Position numbers and translations under genes: made by a program
From: Pseudarthrobacter raffinosi
GTDB taxonomy: Bacteria; Actinomycetota; Actinomycetes; Actinomycetales; Micrococcaceae
Direction: 5' to 3'
Assembly (NCBI RefSeq): GCF_023913735.1
Contig: NZ_JAMXBH010000007.1
Location: 113,134 to 177,133 of the forward strand
DNA length: 64,000 nucleotides
The notes under the pieces: generated by a model
What the model saw: the letters and a program-made list of their open reading frames with translations, nothing else
What the model was told of the DNA's origin: nothing
The model's database searches: none
In this document: one piece after another, positions 1 to 10,602 of the stretch
Numbering within the stretch: position 1 is the first letter of the stretch
Layout of the letters: the number at the start of each line of letters is the position of its first letter

Positions 1-584
1 GGCTGGTTGACCAGGGACCGCGTGGCGTTGACGGCTTTGCCGATCAGGCCTGCCCGCGTCAGCGCAGAGCGCAGCGCATCATTGGCGGTAACGTCCGTGT
101 AGATCACCGCGTTGCGGACCGGATCCTTCAGCCCGTCGTTGGACGACCGGTACTCGGTGAACGAATAGGCTCCCAGGGCGGCACCTTCGGCCACCGCCGC
201 GACGTCGGCGACTCCCGCCGTTGGGAGCGCGAGGACAACGGTGGGCAGGCCGCTGAGCTGGCGGACGGCGGAACCTGCGGCACGCCGCAGGGCCTCTTCG
301 GTCAGCGGGCGGCCAGCGGCCACCTTGCCGACGCCGGCGAGGACCAGGACCCCGGAACCCGTTTCCGGCAGGCCGGGCAGCCGGACGACCTGGTCAGCGG
401 CGCCGGTGACGCCCAGGACCTTCAGGGAGTCAGTTAGCGCTTCAGCCGATTTTGCGGTCAGCGGATTCTCAAGCAGGACGGGGCCGTCCGATCCCTGTCC
501 CACGCCGATGACAACGGCGTCACTGGGGGTCCTCTTCAGGTCCTTAGCGAGGGTACTAAGGTTGATTTCAGTATTCTTGACCAC
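1..584 (-). CDS. pepA: Leucyl aminopeptidase (M17), N-terminal part only
   Basis: The window cuts this gene: 194 codons of a family usually about 490-510 residues long. The visible part is the N-terminal macro-like domain; the C-terminal metallopeptidase domain that binds two metal ions and removes N-terminal residues from peptides lies outside. Recognised from the family-typical run LEENPLTAKSAEALTDSL-like opening, the VLVLAGVG strand and the ALGAYSFTEYRS motif near residue 150. The GTG start at 584 follows GAGGA with an 8-nt spacer. It diverges from the PAC2 gene across 260 nt in which I find no convincing further element. Cytoplasmic. Family assignment is firm; activity cannot be judged without the active site. 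Confidence 0.88.
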   Translation of the reverse strand, partial: MVKNTEINLSTLAKDLKRTPSDAVVIGVGQGSDGPVLLENPLTAKSAEALTDSLKVLGVTGAADQVVRLPGLPETGSGVLVLAGVGKVAAGRPLTEEALRRAAGSAVRQLSGLPTVVLALPTAGVADVAAVAEGAALGAYSFTEYRSSNDGLKDPVRNAVIYTDVTANDALRSALTRAGLIGKAVNATRSLVNQ

Positions 585-844
585 GGGGTAAGTCCTCAAT
601 TCTCGAAAAGGCTGTTCGCGCTGGTATGGATGTCAGGCGCTCGGCCATGGAAATCCGGCGGCCGTCCGATCGGGACGTCGCCGGGGTGCCGGTAAACCCG
701 TCCGGCGGGCCATTCACGATCGTAGCCGCTGCGGGCCGCGGCAGCGGAATCTCCTGAGACCTGCGCCACACCCGCTGGCGGAATTCAGGGGTGCCTGGCC
801 GCGTTGTACAAGATATTCACCCGACTCCTTGAAAGGACGACGCC

Positions 845-1783
845 GTGCTTGAACGGATTTCCGGTTCCCTGCTGGACCCCGATGCGCTCTATGCGAGCAA
901 CATCGAGCTGTTCCACAGCCCGGCGCTCCGCGGGCTGAACCTGGTGATGGGTTTCACTGGCTTCGCCGATGCCGGCCACGTGGTGAAGCAGATCAATGCG
1001 GAGCTCCTGGATACCCTCGACGCCGAGACGGTGGCGGTGTTCGACGCCGACCAGCTCATCGACTACCGGTCGCGGCGGCCCCACATCTCCTTTGTGGAGG
1101 ATCACTTGCAGGACTATCAGCAGCCGAAGCTGGCGCTGTACAAGCTGACGGACGGGCTCGGCAGCCCCTTCCTGCTGCTGGCCGGTTTTGAACCCGACCT
1201 TCAATGGGAGCGGTTCGCGCGCGCCGTCGTCGGCATTGTGGAAAAGCTGGACGTGAACCTCGTGACCTGGATCCACTCCATTCCCATGCCGGTGCCGCAC
1301 ACGCGCCCGGTGGGTGTGACCGTCCACGGCAACCGTCCGGAACTGATCGAGGGCATCTCGGTCTGGAAGCCCACCGTTGACGTTCCGGCGGCCGTGGGCC
1401 ACATTCTGGAGCTGCGGCTGATGGAAGCCGGGCGCAATGTTGCCGGCTACGTGATCCACGTTCCGCACTACCTCGCTGAGGCGGAGTACCCGCCGGCCGC
1501 CGTCGCCGGACTCGAATTCCTCGGTGCCGCGACGTCCCTGATGCTGCCGGCGGACCGGCTGCGCGAAGCGGGCCGGGAAGTGGGGCGCCAGATCGCCGAG
1601 CAGGTGGCCGCCTCCGAAGATGTGCAGCAGGTGGTCACCCGGCTGGAGGAGCGGTACGACGAGAAGGCCGAAGGCACAGTCCGGCGCTCCCTCCTGGCCG
1701 ATGAAAATGACGAACTGCCCAACGGGGACGAGCTGGGCGCGGCAGTGGAGGCCTACTTGGCCCGCGAGAACCCGCACCCGTAG
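845..1783 (+). CDS. PAC2 family (proteasome assembly chaperone-like) protein
   Basis: 312 residues. The first two thirds match the PAC2 fold: the opening LVMGFTGFADAGH with conserved glycines, followed by DADQLIDYRSRRP and the LLLAGFEPDLQWERFA segment. The C-terminal third is charged and helical and contains an ExxY-DEKAEG stretch. Actinobacterial members (the M. tuberculosis Rv2714 type) form trimers of unknown function; a role in proteasome assembly is only inferred from the eukaryotic homologues. GTG start at 845 with GAAAGGA 8-9 nt upstream. Its stop is 70 nt before the MFS carrier, which seems to have its own promoter. Cytoplasmic, no signal peptide. Family sure, function open. Confidence 0.85.
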   Translation: MLERISGSLLDPDALYASNIELFHSPALRGLNLVMGFTGFADAGHVVKQINAELLDTLDAETVAVFDADQLIDYRSRRPHISFVEDHLQDYQQPKLALYKLTDGLGSPFLLLAGFEPDLQWERFARAVVGIVEKLDVNLVTWIHSIPMPVPHTRPVGVTVHGNRPELIEGISVWKPTVDVPAAVGHILELRLMEAGRNVAGYVIHVPHYLAEAEYPPAAVAGLEFLGAATSLMLPADRLREAGREVGRQIAEQVAASEDVQQVVTRLEERYDEKAEGTVRRSLLADENDELPNGDELGAAVEAYLARENPHP

Positions 1784-1841
1784 CCCCGCCCCACGGCGTC
1801 CGCCTGGCAGACGCTTGCCCTGGTCCGGGCAGCAGCCCGGG

Positions 1842-1847
1842 CATAAT
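1842..1847 (+). promoter_or_regulatory. -10 element for leaderless MFS mRNA
   Basis: CATAAT sits exactly 6 nt before the GTG at 1854, the spacing that puts the transcription start at the start codon. A GAGGGG run touches the codon and is too close to act as a normal ribosome binding site. No good -35 at 17-19 bp. Confidence 0.55.
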
Positions 1848-1853
1848 GAGGGG

Positions 1854-3215
1854 GTGACTGCACCCCGAGCCTGGCTGATCTGGACCATCGGCATCTTCGC
1901 CTACCTTGTGGCCGTCTCCCAGCGCACGTCATTCGGTGTGGTGGGACTTGAGGCCACCGAGCGGTTCCATGCCGGCGCGTCTGCCATCTCCTTCTTTACG
2001 GTGCTGCAATTGCTGGTCTACGCCGGCCTGCAGATCCCCGTGGGCCTGCTGGTGGACAGATTCGGCTCGCGCGCCATGATCGCCGGTGGAGCCGTCCTGA
2101 TGGGTCTTGGCCAGCTCCAGTTGGCCTTCGCCGACACCATCCCCGGCGGTGTGGCGGGGCGGGTTCTGGTGGGCGCCGGGGACGCCATGACCTTTATTTC
2201 CGTGATCCGCCTGATTCCGTTGTGGTTCGCGCCGGCCAGGGTTCCCCTGGTCACCCAGCTGACGGGCATGTCAGGCCAGCTCGGGCAGCTTTTCAGTGTG
2301 CTTCCCTTCGCCTTTGTCCTGCATTCCTTCGGCTGGACCTCCGGTTTCCTGATGCTGGCGGGCATGGCGGGCGTGGCGGTTGTCCTGGTGCTGGTGCTCT
2401 TGAAGGACCACCCGCCCGGTGCGCCCGCGCCGCAGGCGCAGCAGGGGTTGAAGGCCACAGGCGCCTCGCTCGCGCGGGCATGGCGCCAGCCTGGCACCCG
2501 GCTGGGGATGTGGAGCCACTTCACCATCCAGTTCAGCGGCACCGTCTTCGCCATGACCTGGGGCTATCCGTTCCTGATCTCGGGGCAGGGCCTGGATGCC
2601 GGAACCGTGGCCGGCCTGATGACCTTGTACGTTGCGGCGGCGATGGCGGCGGGCCCCTTCATTGGGCAGTTCGTTTCCCGCCACCCGCTTCGCCGGTCAA
2701 CGATGGTCCTGCTCATCGCCGGCGCCACGGCCTCTGCCTGGGCCGCGGTGCTGCTGATGCCTGGCCGTTCCCCGCTATGGCTGCTGGCGTGCCTGGTGGT
2801 CGTCCTGGCCATCGGGGGGCCGGGATCGATGATCGGGTTTGATTTCGCACGGACGTTCAATCCGGCGCACAGGATCGGAACCGCAACGGGCATCGTGAAT
2901 GTGGGCGGCTTTATCGCGGCCCTCGTGGCCATCTTCCTGATCGGCCTGGTGCTGGACGTCCTGCTGGCCAGCGGCTATTCCGACGGCGTCCTGTACGGGT
3001 TGGAACCGTTCCGGATCGCGCTCAGCGTACAATTCCTGCTGCTGGGCTTTGGCGCCGCCATGACGATTGTCTGTCGGCGCAAAGTACGGCGCCAGATGGC
3101 AGCGCAAGGTGTTGTGGTGGCACCATTGTTTCGGGCCATGGCGCAGCAGCGGCGGGCGAACCTGGCCCAGCGTCGCCAGCCGTCCGAGACCAAGGACCGC
3201 GCGGATAAAGACTGA
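1854..3215 (+). CDS. MFS transporter
   Basis: 453 residues, the usual MFS size, with about 12 hydrophobic segments. The loop after the second segment reads GLLVDRFGSR, the MFS motif A (GxxxDRxGxR). The first segment starts WLIWTIGIFAYLVAVSQRTS, similar to actinobacterial carriers of the nitrate/nitrite-porter or phthalate-type branches, but substrate cannot be read. The C-terminus is basic and cytoplasmic (about 40 residues with many Arg and Gln). An upstream in-frame stretch exists, but the GTG at 1854 is preferred because it starts right before the first membrane segment and has a -10 hexamer at leaderless spacing. Inner membrane; probably proton-coupled export or uptake. Confidence 0.82.
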   Translation: MTAPRAWLIWTIGIFAYLVAVSQRTSFGVVGLEATERFHAGASAISFFTVLQLLVYAGLQIPVGLLVDRFGSRAMIAGGAVLMGLGQLQLAFADTIPGGVAGRVLVGAGDAMTFISVIRLIPLWFAPARVPLVTQLTGMSGQLGQLFSVLPFAFVLHSFGWTSGFLMLAGMAGVAVVLVLVLLKDHPPGAPAPQAQQGLKATGASLARAWRQPGTRLGMWSHFTIQFSGTVFAMTWGYPFLISGQGLDAGTVAGLMTLYVAAAMAAGPFIGQFVSRHPLRRSTMVLLIAGATASAWAAVLLMPGRSPLWLLACLVVVLAIGGPGSMIGFDFARTFNPAHRIGTATGIVNVGGFIAALVAIFLIGLVLDVLLASGYSDGVLYGLEPFRIALSVQFLLLGFGAAMTIVCRRKVRRQMAAQGVVVAPLFRAMAQQRRANLAQRRQPSETKDRADKD

Positions 3216-3296
3216 CACCTTTCCTGAACAGGCAGGTTATTCACATACGGCAAGTTGGCGCTTCACCGCGGCTCGCGCGGCGCCAAAGCTGGAACC

Positions 3297-4556
3297 ATGA
3301 AACCTTCAGAACACCTGACCGTCCGAGGCCCTGAAGACATCCTCGGGTTCATTCCGCATTCCCTGGGCTACTGGCCGGCCGACAGCCTGGTTGCGATGAC
3401 CCTGCAGGGGAACCGGCTGGGAGCAACCCTGAGGCTGGATCTTCCAGGCCCGGAAACCCTCGCGGACCCGCGGGAGTACGCGCGCACGGTGCGCGATTAT
3501 CTCCTGGCTGACAAGAATGCCGACGCCGCCTTGTTGGCATGCTTCACCAACGACGGCTGGATGGAACCACCTGGAACCTACCGCGGGCTATTGGATGCAC
3601 TCCAGAGGGTCCTAGGCGCCGCGGGGATGCCGGTGCGGGACGCCTGGTATGTCGGCGACTCCTTCTGGCGTGATGCTTTCTGCACCGATCCGTCCTGCTG
3701 CCCCTCGCCGGGCCGGTCTGTTCAGGCGATCCGGGACAGCATGCTTAATGCCGAGATGGTCTTCCGCGGCAGCAGCGTTGGGCCCGCGCCGGAGTACGGG
3801 GCGCATCCTCCATCCCTGCTTTCCGGCGAGGACCGGGCAGCCGTCCTTGCCTCTGAGGCCACGTGGGCGGCACAGCTGGACCGGCGACGGGGGAGCAGGG
3901 AACAGTTCGGCCAGCTGATGGTCCAGTGGGAGGCCCTGCTGGCCAACCAGCCTGGGCCTCTGCCCGTCAATGACGTTGCCTTCCTACGCGCGTCGCTCCG
4001 GGTCCCCGCCTGGCGTGACGCCGTCCTGGTGATGGCCGCCGCCGGTCAGGCGGCTGCCCTGGCGGGTGCCGAGATGTTCGGCATCTTCGATGTCGGCTGC
4101 ATCCTGGCTCCGGTGGGGCCCATGCTCCCGGGGCCCTTACCATCCGGACTTCCAGCGTCGGGAGCCGGACTGACAGGACGGGAGCCTGCCGGAACGCGTG
4201 CTACCGGACCCGGTACTCGCAGCATGCCTGCCATTCCAGGATATGGCGAAGTCCTGTTGGGTCTGGACCCGGTGGTTCCTGCCTGGCACACCCTTAACAG
4301 CCTGGACAAAGTGCTGGAACAGCTGTCGGCGTGCGGCGGGCAGGCCGGTGCAGCCGCGCTGACCGGGCGTGGGTGGATCGCGTGGTGCAGGGGTAGGGGC
4401 TCCTACGCTGCTGCGTACCTCGGCCGCGCCCTTGACGAGGAGCCAGGCTACCGGCTCGCCGAACTCATGCTTGAGCTGGTCCGGCGCGGCAGCCTCTGCG
4501 GCTGGGCTGCACGGAAAGAGGCCGCCTGGCGGAAATTCGAACCGGATGCAGCCTGA
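3297..4556 (+). CDS. DUF4192 domain-containing protein
   Basis: 419 residues. Opens with the family signature: LTVRGPEDILGFIPHSLGYWPADSLV, followed by a strand-rich half; the C-terminal half contains WHTLNSLDKVLEQL and a GRGWIAWCRGRGSYAAAYL segment typical of DUF4192. The family is confined to actinobacteria and has no proven activity. A proline/glycine-rich linker (about residues 275-320) separates the halves. ATG at 3297 is chosen because homology begins a few residues later; there is no strong ribosome binding site, and AAAGCT lies 6 nt upstream, so a leaderless start is possible. It precedes the sigma factor by 266 nt on the same strand. Cytoplasmic. Confidence 0.8.
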   Translation: MKPSEHLTVRGPEDILGFIPHSLGYWPADSLVAMTLQGNRLGATLRLDLPGPETLADPREYARTVRDYLLADKNADAALLACFTNDGWMEPPGTYRGLLDALQRVLGAAGMPVRDAWYVGDSFWRDAFCTDPSCCPSPGRSVQAIRDSMLNAEMVFRGSSVGPAPEYGAHPPSLLSGEDRAAVLASEATWAAQLDRRRGSREQFGQLMVQWEALLANQPGPLPVNDVAFLRASLRVPAWRDAVLVMAAAGQAAALAGAEMFGIFDVGCILAPVGPMLPGPLPSGLPASGAGLTGREPAGTRATGPGTRSMPAIPGYGEVLLGLDPVVPAWHTLNSLDKVLEQLSACGGQAGAAALTGRGWIAWCRGRGSYAAAYLGRALDEEPGYRLAELMLELVRRGSLCGWAARKEAAWRKFEPDAA

Positions 4557-4698
4557 CCGAATTCCGCCTGACCGGTTTGGATGGGGGCAGCGTTGAGGTC
4601 GGGTTTGGGAAAACCGTGAGACAATGGTTGCCGAGACCCGGTTGGGTCCGTGAATCAAGTGCATGTGATGAAGCCCCGTTGGGAACATTACAGCCGCC

Positions 4699-4727
4699 CC
4701 GGCAGTTCTACTTGTAGACTCTGCCGG
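4699..4727 (+). other. Strong stem-loop upstream of sigma factor gene
   Basis: Two nested perfect arms, CCGGCAG/CTGCCGG outside and TCTAC/GTAGA inside, with a 1-versus-2 nt internal bulge. It lies 143 nt after the DUF4192 stop and 96 nt before the rpoD start, upstream of the likely promoter. No T-run follows, so it is a weak terminator candidate or an operator. Confidence 0.45.
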
Positions 4728-4757
4728 CCGTGGTTGCACCTGATATTCATCACGGAC

Positions 4758-4790
4758 TTGACAGGGTCATAGTGGTGTTGCCCGTATGGT
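4758..4790 (+). promoter_or_regulatory. Candidate rpoD promoter
   Basis: A consensus -35 TTGACA (4758-4763) and a -10 TATGGT (4785-4790) precede the gene. The 21-bp spacer is longer than the usual 17-18, so either the -10 works with a different upstream contact or the match is partial. The implied leader is about 27 nt and carries GAAAGG. Confidence 0.4.
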
Positions 4791-4822
4791 GATTCCACAG
4801 ACCGCCGCTAGAAAGGTTTTCT

Positions 4823-6130
4823 GTGACCCCGTCTTCCGCGAAGAAGGAACCCGCCGCCCAGGACGATTTGTCCCCTGAGGCGAAGCAGGCTGCAACGAAC
4901 GCCAAGCGAGCAGCGACGCGGGCAGCCAACAAAGCCATCAAGGATGCCTCCGGTGACACCGGTTTGGACGGCAAGCCTGAGCCCAAGAAGCGCGGGCCCA
5001 AGCCCGGCGCCAAAGCCGCTGCCGAAGCAGCCGGAAAATCAGCCCGCGGCGCATCGGACGATGATGAGGACGTTGAGGAAGACCTCGACGACATCAACAT
5101 CGCCGACGACAGCGAGATTAACGCCGCCAAGGCCGCATCAGCAGCCACGGGCAAGGGTTTTGTCTACTCGGATGCCGATGATGACGATGCCCCTGTCCAG
5201 CAGGTGATGTCGGCTGGCGCCACGGCTGACCCCGTCAAGGACTACCTCAAGCAGATCGGTAAGGTTGCGCTGCTCAATGCCGAGCAGGAAGTTGACCTCG
5301 CCCTCCGGATCGAAGCCGGACTCTTCGCCGAAGAGAAAATCAACGCCGACGACGGCTCGATGGACCCCAAGTTCAAGCGTGAACTTGAGTTCGTCATCCA
5401 CGACGGCAAGCGCGCCAAGAACCACCTGCTCGAAGCCAACCTCCGCCTCGTGGTCTCGCTGGCCAAGCGCTACACCGGCCGCGGCATGCTGTTCCTGGAC
5501 CTTATCCAGGAAGGCAACCTGGGCCTCATCCGCGCTGTTGAGAAGTTCGACTACACCAAGGGCTTCAAGTTCTCCACGTACGCCACGTGGTGGATCCGCC
5601 AGGCCATTACCCGGGCCATGGCAGACCAGGCCCGTACCATCCGCATCCCGGTGCACATGGTTGAAGTCATCAACAAGCTGGCCCGCGTGCAGCGCCAGAT
5701 GCTCCAGGACCTGGGCCGCGAACCCACACCCGAAGAGCTGGCCCTCGAACTGGACATGACTCCCGAGAAGGTCGTCGAGGTCCAGAAGTACGGCCGCGAA
5801 CCGATCTCCCTGCACACCCCGCTGGGTGAAGACGGTGACTCCGAGTTCGGTGACCTCATCGAGGATTCCGAGGCCGTGGTTCCCGCCGACGCGGTGAGCT
5901 TCACGCTCCTGCAGGAACAGCTGCACTCCGTCCTGGACACTCTGTCCGAGCGCGAAGCCGGCGTGGTGGCCATGCGTTTCGGCCTGACCGACGGCCAGCC
6001 GAAGACTTTAGACGAAATTGGCAAGGTCTACGGTGTCACGCGTGAGCGGATCCGCCAGATCGAATCCAAGACCATGTCCAAGCTCCGCCACCCGTCACGG
6101 TCGCAGGTCCTGCGAGACTACCTGGACTAG
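4823..6130 (+). CDS. rpoD: Principal RNA polymerase sigma factor RpoD/SigA
   Basis: 435 residues. Order of parts: a basic Lys/Ala-rich N-terminus (1-70) and an acidic [12 protein letters not shown] patch, as in actinobacterial SigA; region 1.2 from [12 protein letters not shown] at about 135; region 2 with [14 protein letters not shown] and [16 protein letters not shown] (core binding and -10 reading); region 3 [13 protein letters not shown]; region 4.2 with [20 protein letters not shown] and the C-terminal LRDYLD. All are complete, so it should direct housekeeping transcription from TTGACA/TAnnnT-like promoters. GTG start at 4823 with GAAAGG upstream. Followed by a very strong intrinsic terminator, so it is transcribed alone or with DUF4192. 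Certain. Confidence 0.98.
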   Translation: MTPSSAKKEPAAQDDLSPEAKQAATNAKRAATRAANKAIKDASGDTGLDGKPEPKKRGPKPGAKAAAEAAGKSARGASDDDEDVEEDLDDINIADDSEINAAKAASAATGKGFVYSDADDDDAPVQQVMSAGATADPVKDYLKQIGKVALLNAEQEVDLALRIEAGLFAEEKINADDGSMDPKFKRELEFVIHDGKRAKNHLLEANLRLVVSLAKRYTGRGMLFLDLIQEGNLGLIRAVEKFDYTKGFKFSTYATWWIRQAITRAMADQARTIRIPVHMVEVINKLARVQRQMLQDLGREPTPEELALELDMTPEKVVEVQKYGREPISLHTPLGEDGDSEFGDLIEDSEAVVPADAVSFTLLQEQLHSVLDTLSEREAGVVAMRFGLTDGQPKTLDEIGKVYGVTRERIRQIESKTMSKLRHPSRSQVLRDYLD

Positions 6131-6147
6131 ATCAGGACTCAGGCAGT

Positions 6148-6204
6148 GCGGGTCCCCTTCGGCCCATCATCTTCGGATGGATGGGCCGAAGGGGACCCGC
6201 TTTT
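6148..6204 (+). terminator. Intrinsic terminator of rpoD
   Basis: Perfect 21-bp inverted repeat (6148-6168 with 6180-6200), 11-nt loop, then TTTT. Starts 18 nt after the rpoD stop. Confidence 0.92.
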
Positions 6205-6236
6205 CCTGTCTGCGGCTTCATGGCAAGTTCACGACA

Positions 6237-6270
6237 GAAGAGGACCCCTCCGGCTGGAGGGGTCCTCTTC
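6237..6270. terminator. Second hairpin between convergent genes
   Basis: Perfect 15-bp stem (6237-6251 with 6256-6270) and a 4-nt loop GGCT, lying 28 nt before the stop of the convergent DUF7455 gene. No T-run on either strand; likely blocks read-through or protects 3' ends. Confidence 0.6.
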
Positions 6271-6298
6271 GAGGTGTATCAGGTTGTGGTGCGCCTGG

Positions 6299-6520
6299 TC
6301 AGTCGACGGACACGGGAGCCTTCTCGTGAAGCCTGCCCGTCTCGTCGTGCCAGTCGGAGCTCAACGGCCTCAGCGTAGCCTCGATTGCACGGGCGTGGTG
6401 GCCGCAGAACAGCAGCTCACCGCCGGAGGACTCGAGTACAACGCGGACATATGCCTGAGCCCCGCAACGATCGCACCGGTCCAGTGCGTTGAGTGTGCGG
6501 TCTGCCACTGCTGTTGTCAT
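6299..6520 (-). CDS. DUF7455 small zinc-ribbon-like protein
   Basis: 73 residues. Contains CDRCGAQAY and later CGHHA, four candidate zinc ligands in a CxxC...CxxH arrangement, separated by a VRVVLESSGGELLF strand pair. This small family is common in actinobacteria next to the sigma factor and topoisomerase genes; its function is unknown. The start at 6520 is set by a textbook AAGGAGG six nt upstream, which rules out the longer reading. Convergent with rpoD, divergent from parE. Cytoplasmic. Confidence 0.8.
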   Translation of the reverse strand: MTTAVADRTLNALDRCDRCGAQAYVRVVLESSGGELLFCGHHARAIEATLRPLSSDWHDETGRLHEKAPVSVD

Positions 6521-6717
6521 GTCGGCCTCCTTAGTAGATCTGTATGTCCATATAACCAGTATTCGTACCAATCCCATCGCAAGGACGGGTCAAGTTCGCT
6601 GTCCGCGTAGCCACAAGAATTGATCAAGCCGCCGGTTTCGGTCACGGAAAGATAACGAGTGGCCTTGCCCACAGCCCGTGGGAAGTGTGGCAGCCCGCTG
6701 TCTGCTGCCGCGCCGAC

Positions 6718-6723
6718 TAGGCT
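6718..6723 (+). promoter_or_regulatory. Candidate parE -10 element
   Basis: TAGGCT, 53 nt before the parE start, would give a leader of about 47 nt carrying AAGGAG. No clear -35. The same hexamer serves as -10 candidate for several other genes in the window. Confidence 0.35.
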
Positions 6724-6776
6724 TGATGGAGCGCCCGCAGCGCCAGCTGTTCCGTCACTGAAGGAGTTCACAACCC

Positions 6777-8885
<2,109 letters not shown>

Positions 8886-8966
8886 TGTCCTGTGATGGCG
8901 AGGCCGGCGTCGGCACAGCCCATGCCGGGGTTTAGTCCGGACGGCGGTTCCATCCGCGGCGTCGGT

Positions 8967-9992
8967 TCAGCCCAGCAGGCCCGGCACGATCAGCAGGGCG
9001 GTGGGCACGGCCAGGAGCAAGGCGGAGCCGGCAAGCACCAGCCCGCGGGCGGCGGCAGGCAACTGCGGCTCAGGGGACAGCAGCCGGCTGACCCGGGAGA
9101 TAGTGGTCCGGGCAGAACCAGAGACGGCGCCTGTGGGCGCCTCAAGTCCGTCCAGGGCAAGGCCGGGGTGCGCGGACGGTATGGCGGCGGCCGCCATGCT
9201 TCCCGCCATCCCCGCCCCCATCCCTGCCGTCATACCTCCGGTAGGTCCGCTGGCCACAATGGCGATCGCCTTGATGAGTGTGGCTTTGCCTTCCGACTTC
9301 AACGCGACGTCGTCAGCCAGCATTTCGATGAGCGAGTTCACCGCCTCCTGAGCGAGGCGGGTGGTGGGCAACCAGGGGAGTGCCTGGCGCCACGCGGCAA
9401 ACGCCCAGAGCAGAAGATGGTGGCGCTGGTTGAGGTGGGCATTCTCGTGGCTCAGGACGGCCCGCAACTCAGCCGGCTCCAGCGCGGCCATCAGCCCGTC
9501 CGAGAGCACCGTCACGGAGCGGGCCCCGCCGGGCAGGCAATAGGCGACGGGTGAATCGTGGCTGATGACCACCGTGCGGGCCGCGTCGACGGACGGGGCG
9601 GCCAACAGGGCCAGGAGTTCCCGGTGCCGACGCCGCTGCCGTTCGATCTTGTAGTAGGTCAGCAAGAGGGTGAAGACCAGGTGGGCGGTGAGCAGCGCCG
9701 CGGCGGACAGGGCGAACAGATGCCAGAAGCCCAAGGCCGTGGTGGGCGCGTTGAACAGAACCATATCCGCCAGCCCGCGAAGCCCGGAGATGAGGTTGTC
9801 TCCGATCGGTTCAAGCCCGTAGACCAGCATGGCGCCGATCATGGACAGCCCGCCCGCAAGTGCTATTGCCTGCCACAGCAGCATGGCCGTGAACGGTGAC
9901 CGGGCAGGCCACGAGGCACGGGAAAGCAGGATAGGCACTGGCCACGCCAGGACTATCGCGAGGACCGCCAGCAGGTACGAGGTCCAGAACAT
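8967..9992 (-). CDS. M56 family membrane metalloprotease (BlaR1/MecR1-like, no sensor domain)
   Basis: 341 residues. Three or four hydrophobic segments (about 3-25, 36-60, 90-112) precede a cytoplasmic protease domain with HENAH at 182-186 and E223/D227 as probable third zinc ligand site, then a last membrane segment at 316-340. In the family this protease cuts the adjacent BlaI-type repressor. The extracellular penicillin-binding sensor domain of BlaR1 is missing. Residues 251-266 have Met at 254, 258, 262 and 266, each preceded by Gly/Ala/Ser, an unusual four-fold repeat. Six nt after the BlaI stop, so cotranscribed with it. The pair diverges from cydABDC, which points to control of cytochrome bd. 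Convergent with parE. Confidence 0.85.
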   Translation of the reverse strand: MFWTSYLLAVLAIVLAWPVPILLSRASWPARSPFTAMLLWQAIALAGGLSMIGAMLVYGLEPIGDNLISGLRGLADMVLFNAPTTALGFWHLFALSAAALLTAHLVFTLLLTYYKIERQRRRHRELLALLAAPSVDAARTVVISHDSPVAYCLPGGARSVTVLSDGLMAALEPAELRAVLSHENAHLNQRHHLLLWAFAAWRQALPWLPTTRLAQEAVNSLIEMLADDVALKSEGKATLIKAIAIVASGPTGGMTAGMGAGMAGSMAAAAIPSAHPGLALDGLEAPTGAVSGSARTTISRVSRLLSPEPQLPAAARGLVLAGSALLLAVPTALLIVPGLLG

Positions 9993-9998
9993 GGTCCG

Positions 9999-10385
9999 CT
10001 AGATGTGGCCAAGCAGCTTGCGCAGCGTTTCCGCTTCACTGTCCGTAACGGAGCCAATGAACCGTGCCAGCACGGCTTCACGGTCAGGCGCTGAGCCCAG
10101 CACTTCGTGCATCAGCTCGGCCGTGTGGTCTTCCCTGCTGGAAACGGCCTGGTAGCGGTGCGGCCGCATACCGCGTTCACGCTCCACAAGGCCCTTCTTC
10201 TCAAGCCGTGAGAGGACGGTCAGGACCGTGGTGACGGCAAGCTCCTTGCCCTCATGCCCGGCAGCATCCCCTTTTGCCTCGGTGGTTGTTGCCAGTCTGT
10301 CGCGCAGGGTATTCGCGGTGGCTGCTTCGTGGCCCGCCCAGAGCAGATCCATCACTGCCCGTTCCAGTTCGCCAAGACTTGCCAT
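9999..10385 (-). CDS. BlaI/MecI/CopY family transcriptional repressor
   Basis: 128 residues. Winged helix-turn-helix typical of the family: LGELERAVMDLLW at the start, TTVLTVLSRLEKKGLVERER as recognition helix and wing, YQAVSSREDHTAELM, and a C-terminal dimerisation helix pair. An insert of about 15 residues (TTTEAKGDAAGHEGK) lies before the recognition helix. GAAGGAAG is 7 nt before the ATG at 10385, which fixes the start over a longer reading. It is followed after 6 nt by its presumed protease. The family binds inverted repeats containing TAC/GTA; three such repeats lie in the 263-nt gap shared with cydA, so it probably represses cydABDC and possibly itself. Confidence 0.88.
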   Translation of the reverse strand: MASLGELERAVMDLLWAGHEAATANTLRDRLATTTEAKGDAAGHEGKELAVTTVLTVLSRLEKKGLVERERGMRPHRYQAVSSREDHTAELMHEVLGSAPDREAVLARFIGSVTDSEAETLRKLLGHI

Positions 10386-10489
10386 TGCAATACTTCCTTC
10401 GATTTCCCCGCACCGGGCCGTTGACGGCCGCGGTGACTGCACTATGCGCTACAGATACAAAAACAAATTTACCTGTTTTTCGCCTGAGT

Positions 10490-10506
10490 TTCTACGTACG
10501 GTAGAA
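10490..10506. promoter_or_regulatory. Candidate BlaI-type operator 1
   Basis: TTCTAC-N5-GTAGAA, perfect arms, 105 nt from the repressor start and 143 nt from cydA. First of three copies in one intergenic region. Confidence 0.75.
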
Positions 10507-10578
10507 CACTCGGCGCGCCGCGGCCTTGTGGGAGCCACTTCCAGGTGGAACTGTTGGTTTACAGTGCCCGCCGCATTG

Positions 10579-10595
10579 TTCTACACTCTGTAGAA
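10579..10595. promoter_or_regulatory. Candidate BlaI-type operator 2
   Basis: TTCTAC-N5-GTAGAA again; its core reads CTACA-N3-TGTAG, close to the TACA/TGTA operators known for the family. Centre is 24 bp from that of operator 3. Confidence 0.8.
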
Positions 10596-10602
10596 GTCAA
10601 AG

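Noticed and set aside
585..844. Short minus-strand open frame between pepA and PAC2
   Set aside because: No ribosome binding site, unlikely composition, overlaps the pepA start; the gap looks like a plain divergent promoter region.
4706..4718. TTCTAC-like dyad upstream of rpoD as a fourth BlaI operator
   Set aside because: Spacer is 2 nt instead of 5, so it does not match the three cyd sites; it forms the tip of a hairpin instead.
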